Shown here one piece after another: positions 8,121 through 16,485 of a stretch of 64,000 nt of DNA (its first letter is position 1; every line of letters starts with the position of its first letter). The notes under the pieces were generated by a model, which worked only from the letters and a program-made list of their open reading frames with translations, was not told the DNA's origin and did no database searches. A program made the position numbers and the translations under genes. Origin of the DNA: Candidatus Mediterraneibacter faecavium (lineage in GTDB: Bacteria; Bacillota; Clostridia; Lachnospirales; Lachnospiraceae); NCBI GenBank assembly GCA_019119995.1, contig DWVY01000053.1, positions 1 through 64,000 of the forward strand. The letters are read 5' to 3'.

Positions 8121-8925
8121 GATGTTCTCGTATCCTTTCATGGTGCGCGCCTTTGCCGTGGGCGCGCTGGTGGCGCTGTGCTCCGCGCTTCTCGGCGTCA
8201 GCCTTGTGCTGAAGCGGTATTCCATGATCGGCGACGGCCTTTCCCATGTGGGATTCGGCGCCCTTGCGATCGCGGCGTCCCTGAACTTGGCGCCGCTGGC
8301 TGTTGCGGTTCCGGTGGTTATCGTGGCGGCCGTACTGCTTCTGCGGATCCGGGGAAACAGCCGGATCAAAGGAGATGCGGCGATCGCCCTGATCTCCACC
8401 AGCTCGCTCGCGGTGGGCGTGATGGTGATCTCCATGACGACAGGGATGAACACGGATGTGTATAACTATATGTTCGGCAGCATTCTCGCCATGAGCGACG
8501 GGGATGTGCGGCTGAGCGTGGTCATGGCGGTGATCGTGCTTGTATTGTTTGTATTTTTCTACCACAAGATCTTTGCCATTACATTTGACGAGACGTTTGC
8601 ACAGGCGACGGGAGTAAAGGCGGATCTGTACAATACGCTGATCGCTGTACTGACGGCGGTGACGATCGTACTCGGCATGCGTATGATGGGAGCGCTTCTC
8701 ATTTCCAGCCTGATCATTTTCCCGGCGCTTACGTCCATGCGTGTCTGCAGGACATTTAAAAGTGTAATTGTCAACTCGGCAGTGATCTCGGTGGTATGTC
8801 TTGTGCTTGGGATCACCATTTCTTACGTATGGGGGACGCCGGCAGGCGCCAGTGTGGTCATGGTAAATATCGCGGCTCTGCTGGCCTACTCTCTTGCCGG
8901 ACTGATCCGGAATAAAGGAAAATGA
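8104..8925 (+). CDS. znuB: Zinc ABC transporter permease
   Basis: A 273-residue membrane protein of the ABC-3 family, with about eight hydrophobic segments and the family stretch SLVLKRYSMIGDGLSHVGFGALA near residues 31-53. ATG 8104 is chosen for its GGGAGGTG ribosome site inside the ATPase gene. The longer upstream frame is only overlap. It forms the zinc channel with the adjacent ATPase and lipoprotein. No Zur box was recognised upstream of the operon. Confidence 0.92.
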   Translation: MEMIIEMFSYPFMVRAFAVGALVALCSALLGVSLVLKRYSMIGDGLSHVGFGALAIAASLNLAPLAVAVPVVIVAAVLLLRIRGNSRIKGDAAIALISTSSLAVGVMVISMTTGMNTDVYNYMFGSILAMSDGDVRLSVVMAVIVLVLFVFFYHKIFAITFDETFAQATGVKADLYNTLIAVLTAVTIVLGMRMMGALLISSLIIFPALTSMRVCRTFKSVIVNSAVISVVCLVLGITISYVWGTPAGASVVMVNIAALLAYSLAGLIRNKGK

Positions 8926-9776
8926 AGATGACGGTGGGAATGATCGGCGCTGTTGTGATGGCGGCGTTCGGAACATATTACTTTCAAAATAAAAAAAGGA
9001 ACAGAAAGCGGGCGCTTCTCTGTAAAGCGCTGGCTACGGCTGTCCCCGGGGTTTTACTCGTGCTCAGTCTGGGCGGAATACTTACCGGGGGATCTGAAAG
9101 CGGCGGCATATCCGGCTGGACGGGCGGCGGCGCCGTGTCCGGATGGGCGGTAGGCGTGGATCTGCAGGCGGCATTTGCGGGCACTCTTGCGGCGATCGTA
9201 TTTTATATGGCGGCGGACGTGCTGTTGGAGTGCAGATTCATCTGGGGCGCGGTGTGCTTTGGCATTGGGCATATATGCATGGCGGCAGGTTTTCTCTTGA
9301 GCGGGGAGTCTGTACTGCATCCGGGAGAAAACGGCGGCTATGTGGTCGAGGGCGGCCTGCTCGGGCTGGCGCTGGCTCTCTGCGCGCTTTTTGCGGCGGC
9401 GGCCTGCGCTGCGCTTCACAGATATTTTCACTCTTTGAGGAAAAAGAAACTTTTGTATCCCCTGCTTGTGTACGTTCTGGTGTTGAGTATGATGGCCGCC
9501 CTTGCCGTGACGGCGGGCGTCCGCATATTTTATCTGGATTGCTATGGGGATTTCGGGGGCATGAGTGCGGCCGGCGATCCGGTCCCAGCAGCCGGCGGAG
9601 CGTTTTTTGCAGCGAGAGGCCTGGCCGCGGCGGCAGGCGGGCTGTGCTTTGCCGTCTCGGATGTGCTCCTTGGCAGGAACCGGCTGGGGAAACGGAGGAG
9701 CACGGTGTGCGGCGCGCTGGTACTGATCCTGTATTATGCCGCGGTGTATCTCTTTGCAATGCGGCTGTGGCTGTGA
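8922..9776 (+). CDS. YhhN/TMEM86-family membrane protein (lysoplasmalogenase-like)
   Basis: A 284-residue protein with about eight hydrophobic segments. Family features seen: an early cytosolic KALAT segment, an aspartate in a helix (FYMAADVLLE), FGIGHICMAAGF, GGLCFAVSDVLLG, and a final ALVLILYYAAVYLFA. YhhN proteins are intramembrane enzymes. Animal members hydrolyse the vinyl-ether bond of lysoplasmalogen, a relevant substrate because many anaerobic clostridia make plasmalogens. It overlaps znuB by four bases (ATGA), so it is translationally coupled to the zinc importer, which is unusual. The bacterial function is inferred from family only. Confidence 0.65.
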   Translation: MKMTVGMIGAVVMAAFGTYYFQNKKRNRKRALLCKALATAVPGVLLVLSLGGILTGGSESGGISGWTGGGAVSGWAVGVDLQAAFAGTLAAIVFYMAADVLLECRFIWGAVCFGIGHICMAAGFLLSGESVLHPGENGGYVVEGGLLGLALALCALFAAAACAALHRYFHSLRKKKLLYPLLVYVLVLSMMAALAVTAGVRIFYLDCYGDFGGMSAAGDPVPAAGGAFFAARGLAAAAGGLCFAVSDVLLGRNRLGKRRSTVCGALVLILYYAAVYLFAMRLWL

Positions 9777-9814
9777 ATGGCTGATGCGAATGATAGAAAT
9801 GAGAGGATAAAGAT

Positions 9815-11224
9815 ATGGCATTGTTTCATGCGATTTATAATATACTATGGGGAGACCTGATCACGATCCCTCTTCCGGGAGGCAGCTCACTGGGGCTTTC
9901 GCTCCTTGTGCTGATCCTTGTCCCGGCGGGGATCTACTTTACGATACGGACAAGATTCCTTCCGTTCCGGCTCTTTCCGGAGATGCTGAAAGTGACTCTG
10001 GAAAATAATAAGAAGATCGGAGAGGAAGAACGGGAAGGAATATCCGGCGTACAGGCGCTGATCGTCTCTACTGCCTGCCGCGTGGGCATGGGCAATCTGG
10101 TCGGCGTGGTGGCTGCGATCTCTGCCGGCGGAGCGGGGGCTGTTTTCTGGATGTGGGTGATCGCTCTTGTAGGTTCATCGACAGCCTTCATCGAGGCTAC
10201 ACTGGCGCAGCTCTATAAGGAGAAAGATCCGCTCTACGGAGGATACCGGGGAGGCCCGGCTTATTATATCCATGCGCTGTTCATAAAGAAAGGAAGCAGA
10301 CGGAAAAAGTCTGTGCTGGCCGTGTTGTTCGCCTTATCCGGCCTGATCTGCTGGTGCGGCATCAGCCAGGTGATCAGCAACTCCATTTCCTCATCTTTTG
10401 AAAATGCATTCCATGTTCCGCCGATCTATTCCACGGTCATCCTAGTGGTGATTGCGGCGGTCATCGTCCTGAGGAAGAACGCGACGGTGAAAGTGCTGGA
10501 TATCATGGTCCCGATCATGGCGGCGTGCTATTTCTTCATCACGATCTTCATCATCGTGACAAATGCGGGTCAGCTTCCGGCAGTATTCGGAAGGATCTTT
10601 TCGGAAGCATTCGGCATCCGCCAGGTTGTGGGCGGCGGGATCGGCGCCGTGATCATGAACGGAGCCAAGAGAGGCCTTTTCTCTAATGAAGCCGGATCGG
10701 GCTCTGCACCCTGTGCAGCTGCTGCGGCAGATATCAGCCATCCTGCAAAAGAAGGGCTTTTGCAGGCGCTGGGGGTCTTTATTGACACCCTTGTGATCTG
10801 TACCTGCTCCGCTATGATCATGCTTCTGACACCGGAGTCCATGACGAAAGGGCTTGAGGGGATGGATCTGCTCCAGGCAGCAATGCAGTATCATCTCGGG
10901 GAGTTCGGCGTTATCTTTATCGCGGTGATCCTGTGGCTGTTCAGTTTTTCCACATTTCTCGGCATCCTGTTCTATGCCAGATCAAATGTGGCGTATCTCT
11001 TCGGTGACAACTGGATCTCCCAGACGTTATACAAAGTGCTGGCTCTCGTCATGCTCTTCGTCGGCGGCCTGGCAGCGTACCAGTTTGTGTGGGATCTGGG
11101 AGATTTCGGAGTAGGGCTCATGACCGTGTTCAATATGATCGCGCTCATCCCGCTGGCGCCGAAAGCACTGGCGTCGCTTAAAGATTACGAGCAGAATGTG
11201 ATGAAGAAAAAAGGGAAATCGTGA
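9815..11224 (+). CDS. alsT: Sodium:alanine/glycine symporter (AGCS family)
   Basis: A 469-residue transporter with about 10-11 membrane segments. Family motifs: GVQALIVSTACRVGMGNLVGV (about 76-96), YGGYRGGPAYYIH, and NGAKRGLFSNEAGSGSAPCAAAAAD (about 281-305). It likely imports alanine or glycine with Na+. A GAGAGGATAAAG ribosome site precedes the ATG. It ends at a strong intrinsic terminator (11239-11285), closing the preceding run of genes. Confidence 0.93.
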   Translation: MALFHAIYNILWGDLITIPLPGGSSLGLSLLVLILVPAGIYFTIRTRFLPFRLFPEMLKVTLENNKKIGEEEREGISGVQALIVSTACRVGMGNLVGVVAAISAGGAGAVFWMWVIALVGSSTAFIEATLAQLYKEKDPLYGGYRGGPAYYIHALFIKKGSRRKKSVLAVLFALSGLICWCGISQVISNSISSSFENAFHVPPIYSTVILVVIAAVIVLRKNATVKVLDIMVPIMAACYFFITIFIIVTNAGQLPAVFGRIFSEAFGIRQVVGGGIGAVIMNGAKRGLFSNEAGSGSAPCAAAAADISHPAKEGLLQALGVFIDTLVICTCSAMIMLLTPESMTKGLEGMDLLQAAMQYHLGEFGVIFIAVILWLFSFSTFLGILFYARSNVAYLFGDNWISQTLYKVLALVMLFVGGLAAYQFVWDLGDFGVGLMTVFNMIALIPLAPKALASLKDYEQNVMKKKGKS

Positions 11225-11238
11225 CATATATGAAATGA

Positions 11239-11285
11239 AGCAGCTCTGCGGGCGTGATGTGGAAAGTCCGCAGAGCTGCTTTTTG
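11239..11285 (+). terminator. Intrinsic terminator after alsT
   Basis: A 13-bp perfect stem AGCAGCTCTGCGG / CCGCAGAGCTGCT (11239-11251 with 11268-11280) followed by TTTTT. Confidence 0.9.
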
Positions 11286-11361
11286 CGCGAGTGCACCTGG
11301 CAATCAGTCTCCGTGCCTGCATGAGCGGATATTTGCCGGGCAACTGACGGTGATAAGGTGT

Positions 11362-11415
11362 GTTTCAATATGAAAACACGCGCGTGTTGCATATAGAAAC
11401 AAAATGCGCTATAAT
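11362..11415 (+). promoter_or_regulatory. Promoter and possible operator of the XRE-ATPase gene
   Basis: TTGCAT (11387-11392), a 17-base spacer, then TATAAT (11410-11415). Just upstream, GTTTCAATATGAAAAC (11362-11377) is a near-palindrome and could be an autoregulatory site for the HTH domain of the downstream protein; this part is inference. Confidence 0.6.
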
Positions 11416-11446
11416 ACAGAAAAATCACAGGAAGGACGGTGCGGTT

Positions 11447-13426
11447 ATGAAAACAAAGTTTCCGGAGTATCTCGCAATGTTTCGCAGTCAAAGAGGATAT
11501 ACACAGGCTCAGATCGCAGAAAAATTGAAGATTTCCCGATCCACCTATGCGAACTATGAGAGCGGCAACCGTTCTCCGGATCTTGAGATGCTGGAGCGGA
11601 TCGGAGATGTCCTTGACTGTTCTCTGGATGAATTGTTCGGAAGATCCGGCAGCGCCCATGACAGCGTGTACTGCAGCAACAGAATGTCTGCTGCATCTGC
11701 AGGAACAGTCTGCGAAGAGAAACATCCGTATCATGTGAATGTGGAGCGAAAAGAAGAGGAAGTGCTTCGCAGAAGAAAGAGAAAGCTTGCGATCGGCGTA
11801 CAGGATTTTCGCTTTTTGCGGGAACGGAAAGCTTATTATGTGGATAAGACTCAGATGGCGGCTGAATTTCTGGATTCATGGTATCAGGTTACACTGCTCA
11901 CGAGACCGAGGCGTTTCGGCAAGACGATGAACATGTCCATGCTGGCGGAGTTTCTTGACTGCACAAAAGATTCTGCCGAGATTTTTGCCGGAACAAAGAT
12001 CAGCAGGAGTGAATGGATGCCGGAGATGAATCAGCATCCGGTCGTATTTCTCTCATTTCTGAATGTAAAGGCGGACAGCGCATCGATGATGACAGCGCAG
12101 CTGGGCGGAGCGTTATGGGGCGAGTATGAACGTTACTCAGAAGTCATTAATAACAGTGATCTTCCTGAATCGCAGAAAGATTCTTTTAATCATATTTATA
12201 ATTCTTTACGGTCGCCGGATGATGATGTGGAGAGCCGAAAGAGTATTGTTGATTCCATTGCTGTGCTGTGTCAGATTTTGGAAATGTATTATGGAAAGAA
12301 AGTGTACCTTCTGTTGGACGAATATGACACTCCTTTCATTTCTGCCAATTCCGGCGGATATTACGACGAGGTCAGGGAGATGCTGGCCGGCATGATGCGG
12401 TCCGCGCTGAAAGGGAATCCGTCCATAGAGAAAGCGCTGCTCACGGGGATCCAGCGTGTGGCAAAGGAAAACATTTTCTCCGGACTGAATAATCTGGTCG
12501 TATGTACAGTGAAGGATCCGGACTATGAAGACTGCTTCGGGTTTACGGAAGAAGAAGTCCGTGATCTGCTGGAATACTGCGGCGTACCGTTTACCGGGGA
12601 AGTGAAGGAAATGTACGATGGCTATCAGATCGGTATGACGGAGCTGTACAATCCCTGGTCCATATCCTGCTATGCCGCGAGACGGAAACTGGAGTCCTAC
12701 TGGGTGAATACGGGCGAGAACAGTATCATCAAAAATGCAATGGAACAGAGGGACGACTCATTCGTCCGGGACTATAATACTCTGATCGAGCAGGGAAAGG
12801 TGGAAGTACAGGCGGAACTGGCGACAGCGTACTATGAGAAAGCAGATGACGCGTCCCTGTGGGGGCTTTTGATCAATGCAGGTATGGTGACGATACAGGA
12901 ACAGACAGATGAAGATCATTTCCTTGTCCGTGTCCCGAATCAGGAAGTATGGAAGGCATTCCGGGAGCTGACGGCATTTTATCTGAGAGTAGAAGAAGGA
13001 CACATCGGCACAATGCTGTATGATCTTGAGGCCGGGAAGATGGACAGGTTCGCTGAGGATTATCAGGGAATTCTCATGAAACTGCCGTCATATCACGATC
13101 TTAAGAGTGAGAACAGCTATCATATGATGATGCTCGGAATGTGCGCGTTTATGCAGAGACATTATGAAGTGAGGAGTAATCGGGAGAGCGGAACAGGAAG
13201 GGGAGATATATTGCTTCATGCGAAAAAGGCAGGCCGTCCTCATATGATCCTGGAGTTCAAATATACAAAAGACGAGTCGCAGGATCTGGGAGAACTTGCA
13301 TCAGAAGCAGTCAGTCAGATCAAAGAGAAGAAATATGATGCCGGAATGACAGGAACGGTTTATTATATCGGGCTGGCTCATTTTGGTAAAAAGGCAGAAG
13401 TCAGATGGGAGAAGAAGCAGTTCTGA
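11447..13426 (+). CDS. XRE HTH - AAA-ATPase-like - PD-(D/E)XK-like fusion protein
   Basis: 659 residues in three parts. Residues about 5-62 are an XRE helix-turn-helix (RGYTQAQIAEKLKISRSTYANYESG). Residues about 110-420 are an AAA-ATPase-like domain of the DUF1703 type with a P-loop-like TRPRRFGKTMNMSM and Walker B-like VYLLLDEYD. The C-terminal about 80 residues carry a PD-(D/E)XK-type core (GRGDILLHAK...HMILEFKYTK). Members without the HTH are very common and often multicopy in gut Bacteroidota and Clostridia; their role is unknown. ATG 11447 is chosen for AGGAAGG upstream and because it begins the HTH. It is a single gene with its own promoter; no partner gene is visible. Confidence 0.85.
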   Translation: MKTKFPEYLAMFRSQRGYTQAQIAEKLKISRSTYANYESGNRSPDLEMLERIGDVLDCSLDELFGRSGSAHDSVYCSNRMSAASAGTVCEEKHPYHVNVERKEEEVLRRRKRKLAIGVQDFRFLRERKAYYVDKTQMAAEFLDSWYQVTLLTRPRRFGKTMNMSMLAEFLDCTKDSAEIFAGTKISRSEWMPEMNQHPVVFLSFLNVKADSASMMTAQLGGALWGEYERYSEVINNSDLPESQKDSFNHIYNSLRSPDDDVESRKSIVDSIAVLCQILEMYYGKKVYLLLDEYDTPFISANSGGYYDEVREMLAGMMRSALKGNPSIEKALLTGIQRVAKENIFSGLNNLVVCTVKDPDYEDCFGFTEEEVRDLLEYCGVPFTGEVKEMYDGYQIGMTELYNPWSISCYAARRKLESYWVNTGENSIIKNAMEQRDDSFVRDYNTLIEQGKVEVQAELATAYYEKADDASLWGLLINAGMVTIQEQTDEDHFLVRVPNQEVWKAFRELTAFYLRVEEGHIGTMLYDLEAGKMDRFAEDYQGILMKLPSYHDLKSENSYHMMMLGMCAFMQRHYEVRSNRESGTGRGDILLHAKKAGRPHMILEFKYTKDESQDLGELASEAVSQIKEKKYDAGMTGTVYYIGLAHFGKKAEVRWEKKQF

Positions 13427-13467
13427 AATATTATTGTCCATGATTAAAAAAGATCAAGAAAACGTGA

Positions 13468-13496
13468 TTGACATAGTTAAAAATACACACTATAAT
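13468..13496 (+). promoter_or_regulatory. Promoter of the ilvB T-box leader
   Basis: Perfect TTGACA (13468-13473), 17-base spacer, perfect TATAAT (13491-13496). Transcription would begin near 13503, just before the T-box. Confidence 0.85.
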
Positions 13497-13519
13497 GTAT
13501 TTAAATTTTTAACTATCAG

Positions 13520-13878
13520 AAATGCAGTGACAGGGAGGAGTACATAATCTTCGGATGCACAGAGAGAAGATGGACGGTGCAAATCTTCGTGAAGGGATTA
13601 TGGAAGTAGCCTTCGAGCAGTGGACTGAACGTACTTATACACGCGGCAGCAGGGCATTGATCCATCAGTGCCGGTACAGGCACAGCCGACGTCGGACAGT
13701 ACAAGTAGGCTTCAACGTTTTCCCACGTTACAGGGAAGCGGTATCGGATGAAACGAATGATCAGGAGAGAGCTGGTCAGGTTGATTCCCGTACCGGCAGA
13801 GTGCAGAGATTTTCTCTGAATTCAGGTGGTAACACGGATGAAGGATTCGCCCTGAGCATATGATGCTCAGGGTTTTCT
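13520..13878 (+). promoter_or_regulatory. T-box riboswitch controlling ilvB-ilvN, probable valine specifier
   Basis: The leader contains the Stem I landmarks: GGAGTA at the base (about 13537), an AGAGAGAAGATGGACGGTGCAAATCTTC distal arm, and the specifier segment GAA-GTA-GCC-TTCGAG, in which GTA (13606-13608) occupies the usual codon position and would read valine. The T-box bulge sequence AATTCAGGTGGTAACACGG is at 13819-13837. It is followed by a terminator stem (13850-13859 with 13863-13872) and TTTTCT. Uncharged tRNA-Val would stabilise the antiterminator and allow ilvB expression. The T-box is certain; the codon assignment is moderately so. Confidence 0.9.
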
Positions 13879-13939
13879 ATTTGCTGCGGAACTCACTTTA
13901 CAGCCAGGATCCGGAGCATCCGTTTCGCAAAGAGGAGGT

Positions 13940-15664
13940 ATGAAATTGAGACAGATCACAGGCAACAAGCTACTGGTAAGAGCATTAAAAGAAGAGGGAG
14001 TGGACACGATCTTCGGATATCCGGGAGCGTGTACCATTGATATCAGCGACGAGCTGTACAAACAGGATGACATAAAAGTGATCCTTCCGCGCCATGAGCA
14101 GGCGCTCGTCCACGAGGCGGATGCCTATGCAAGAACGACAGGGAAGGTGGGAGTGTGTCTGGTGACAAGCGGACCGGGCGCGACCAATCTCGTAACCGGA
14201 CTTGCAACGGCAAACTACGACAGCGTTCCGCTCGTCTGCTTTACAGGGCAGGTGGCGAGACACCTGATCGGAAATGACGCGTTTCAGGAAGTGGATATCG
14301 TAGGGATCACACGCAGCATTACAAAGTACGGCGTGACCGTGAGAAAACGTGAAGATCTCGGCCGTATTATCAAAGAGGCGTTCTATATCGCCCGCACCGG
14401 GCGACCGGGACCGGTGCTCATCGACCTTCCGAAGGATGTGATGTGCGAACTCGGCAGCGCGGATTATCCGGATTCCGTGAATATCCGCGGTTACAAACCC
14501 AATACAAGCGTGCATATGGGACAGCTCAAGCGCGCCCTCAAGATGCTCAAAAAGGCGGAGAAGCCTCTTTTCCTTGCCGGAGGAGGCGTGAACATCGCCC
14601 GGGCGAACAAGATATTTACGGAAGTTGTAAATAAGACAAACGTGCCGGTGGTAACGACGATCATGGGGCGCGGGGCAGTTCCGACCAATCATCCGCTGTA
14701 TATCGGCAACCTCGGAATGCACGGTCAGTATGCGGCGAACATGGCGGTCGGCGAGTGCGACCTTCTTTTCTCCATCGGAACGAGATTTAATGACAGGATC
14801 ACAGGGAAGCTCCATGCCTTTGCCCCGAATGCACAGATCGTCCATATCGATATCGATACGGCGTCTATTTCCAGAAATATCCATGTCCACGTGCCGATCG
14901 TTGCGGACGCACTTGAGGCTGTGACAAAGATGAACGAATATGTGGAAAAATGTGAGACAAAAGAGTGGCTGGAACAGATCAAAGCGTGGAAAGAAGAACA
15001 TCCGCTGACGATGAAAGACCGGGGACGTATGAGCCCGATGGATATTATCCAGGAGATGAACAGGCAGTTTGACGATGCGATCATCACGACAGACGTGGGA
15101 CAGCATCAGATGTTCGTCACCCAGTATGCAGAGATCACTGAGAAGAAGCAGCTTGTCACATCCGGCGGACTGGGGACCATGGGATACGGCTTCCCGGCGG
15201 CGATCGGCGCGAAGATCGGAAATCCCGGCAAGACGGTCATCGCTATTTCCGGGGACGGCGGCATGCAGATGAATATCCAGGAGTTTGCAACGGCTGTGCT
15301 TGAAGAACTTCCGCTGATCCTCTGCGTGTTCAATAATGAGTATCTGGGCATGGTGCGCCAGTGGCAGAAGCTCTTCTACGGCAAGCGCTACGGTATGACG
15401 AATCTGCGTTCCGGAGCCCTGTACCGCAGGACGAACGGGGAGGAGATGCCGGAGTACACGCCGGACTTTGTAAAACTGGCGGAGAGCTACGGCGCGAAAG
15501 GGATCCGCGTTATGAAGAAAGAAGAGATTGCGGCTGCATTTGAAGAAGCAAAGAAAAATACAAAGACACCGACACTGATCGAATTCATCATTGATCCGGA
15601 AGAAATGGTCTACCCGATGATCCAGCCGGGCGGAACACTGGAAGAGATGATCATGGACTGCTAG
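13940..15664 (+). CDS. ilvB: Acetolactate synthase large (catalytic) subunit
   Basis: A 574-residue ThDP enzyme condensing two pyruvates, or pyruvate and 2-oxobutyrate, in valine/leucine and isoleucine synthesis. Seen: catalytic glutamate in RHEQALVHEADAYAR (about 50-65), TSGPGATNLVTGLA, the FAD/central domain, and the ThDP-binding GDGGMQMNIQEFATA...FNNEYLG (about 437-472). AGAGGAGG precedes ATG. The small subunit follows 18 bases later. Expression is gated by the upstream T-box. Confidence 0.96.
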   Translation: MKLRQITGNKLLVRALKEEGVDTIFGYPGACTIDISDELYKQDDIKVILPRHEQALVHEADAYARTTGKVGVCLVTSGPGATNLVTGLATANYDSVPLVCFTGQVARHLIGNDAFQEVDIVGITRSITKYGVTVRKREDLGRIIKEAFYIARTGRPGPVLIDLPKDVMCELGSADYPDSVNIRGYKPNTSVHMGQLKRALKMLKKAEKPLFLAGGGVNIARANKIFTEVVNKTNVPVVTTIMGRGAVPTNHPLYIGNLGMHGQYAANMAVGECDLLFSIGTRFNDRITGKLHAFAPNAQIVHIDIDTASISRNIHVHVPIVADALEAVTKMNEYVEKCETKEWLEQIKAWKEEHPLTMKDRGRMSPMDIIQEMNRQFDDAIITTDVGQHQMFVTQYAEITEKKQLVTSGGLGTMGYGFPAAIGAKIGNPGKTVIAISGDGGMQMNIQEFATAVLEELPLILCVFNNEYLGMVRQWQKLFYGKRYGMTNLRSGALYRRTNGEEMPEYTPDFVKLAESYGAKGIRVMKKEEIAAAFEEAKKNTKTPTLIEFIIDPEEMVYPMIQPGGTLEEMIMDC

Positions 15665-15682
15665 AGGAAGGAGCGCGAGAAA

Positions 15683-16192
15683 ATGGATAATACAATGAAA
15701 AAAAGATGGATTTCCCTTTATGTTGAGAATCAGGTGGGCGTGCTCTCCAAGATTTCCGGACTTTTTTCCGGAAAATCCTACAATCTGGACAGTCTCACCG
15801 TGGGAACAACGGAAGACCCTACTGTGTCAAGGATGACGATCGCGACGGTCAGCGACGACGAGACATTTGAGCAGATCAAAAAACAGCTCAACCGTATGAT
15901 AGAAGTGATCAAGGTAATTGACTTTACCGATATCTTTGTCAGGATGAAGGAGATCCTCTACGTAAAAGTTATGAAGTGTTCCGTGGCGGATAAAGTGGAA
16001 GTATTCCAGATCGCGGAGACATTTAAGGCGAAAGTGATCGATTACGGAAGAGACAGCGTACTTGTGGAGTTCGTCCAGACCGCGACGAAGAACGACGCGG
16101 TGGTCAAACTGATGAAAGAAGAGTTTAAGACCATAGAAGTAGTCAGGGGCGGAAGCGTGGGCATCGAGTCCATCAGCATGATGGAACGTTAA
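15683..16192 (+). CDS. ilvN: Acetolactate synthase small (regulatory) subunit
   Basis: A 169-residue protein with an N-terminal ACT domain (RWISLYVENQVGVLSKISGLFSG, about 7-30) and a C-terminal ALS_ss_C domain ending GIESISMM. It binds valine and modulates and stabilises the IlvB catalytic subunit. An AGGAAGGAGCG ribosome site lies in the 18-base gap after ilvB. Standard family length. Confidence 0.95.
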   Translation: MDNTMKKRWISLYVENQVGVLSKISGLFSGKSYNLDSLTVGTTEDPTVSRMTIATVSDDETFEQIKKQLNRMIEVIKVIDFTDIFVRMKEILYVKVMKCSVADKVEVFQIAETFKAKVIDYGRDSVLVEFVQTATKNDAVVKLMKEEFKTIEVVRGGSVGIESISMMER

Positions 16193-16221
16193 GTCCGGTA
16201 ACTGCCGGTATTGGGGACGTC

Positions 16222-16388
16222 CGTAACAGCTCAGCCCGCGCCATTCGTAAAACCGCACTTCGTGCTTACTGCGGCTATCGCCGCTGTTTTACTCATTGGC
16301 AGGCGCTCAGTTCATCTGACTGCCAGTCGACGGATCCTTATGCGAGCATAAATCCGTCGACTGACATCAGATGCCTGAACTGATAAAC
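16222..16388. repeat. Dispersed intergenic hairpin element, full copy (A)
   Basis: The left end is GTAACAGCTCAGCCCGCGCC and the right end CTGAACTGATAAC, roughly inverted. The inner left hairpin has GTAAAAC/GTTTTAC arms. The right half (16291-16388) nests two stems: CAGTTCA/TGAACTG with ATCTGA/TCAGAT, enclosing a perfect 10-bp stem GTCGACGGAT/ATCCGTCGAC. Related partial copies occur at 38171, 46641, 59654 and 61101, all between genes. No coding content. The repeat fills most of the 293-base ilvN-ilvE gap. Confidence 0.8.
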
Positions 16389-16407
16389 TAAAAAACCGAG
16401 CGCACTC

Positions 16408-16436
16408 TTGATTTTTATTAATCGCGGTATTATAAT
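16408..16436 (+). promoter_or_regulatory. Promoter of ilvE
   Basis: TTGATT (16408-16413), 17-base spacer, TATAAT (16431-16436), 50 bases before the ilvE start and just after the dispersed repeat element. Confidence 0.7.
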
Positions 16437-16485
16437 GGTCACCGTAGAGTAATGAAAGACTTTTCCAAGCAGAGGAGGAAATACA

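Noticed and set aside
9054-9821. Long minus-strand frame opposite the YhhN-like gene
   Set aside because: Arg/His/Pro-rich shadow of a GC-biased third codon position on the real strand; no start signal.
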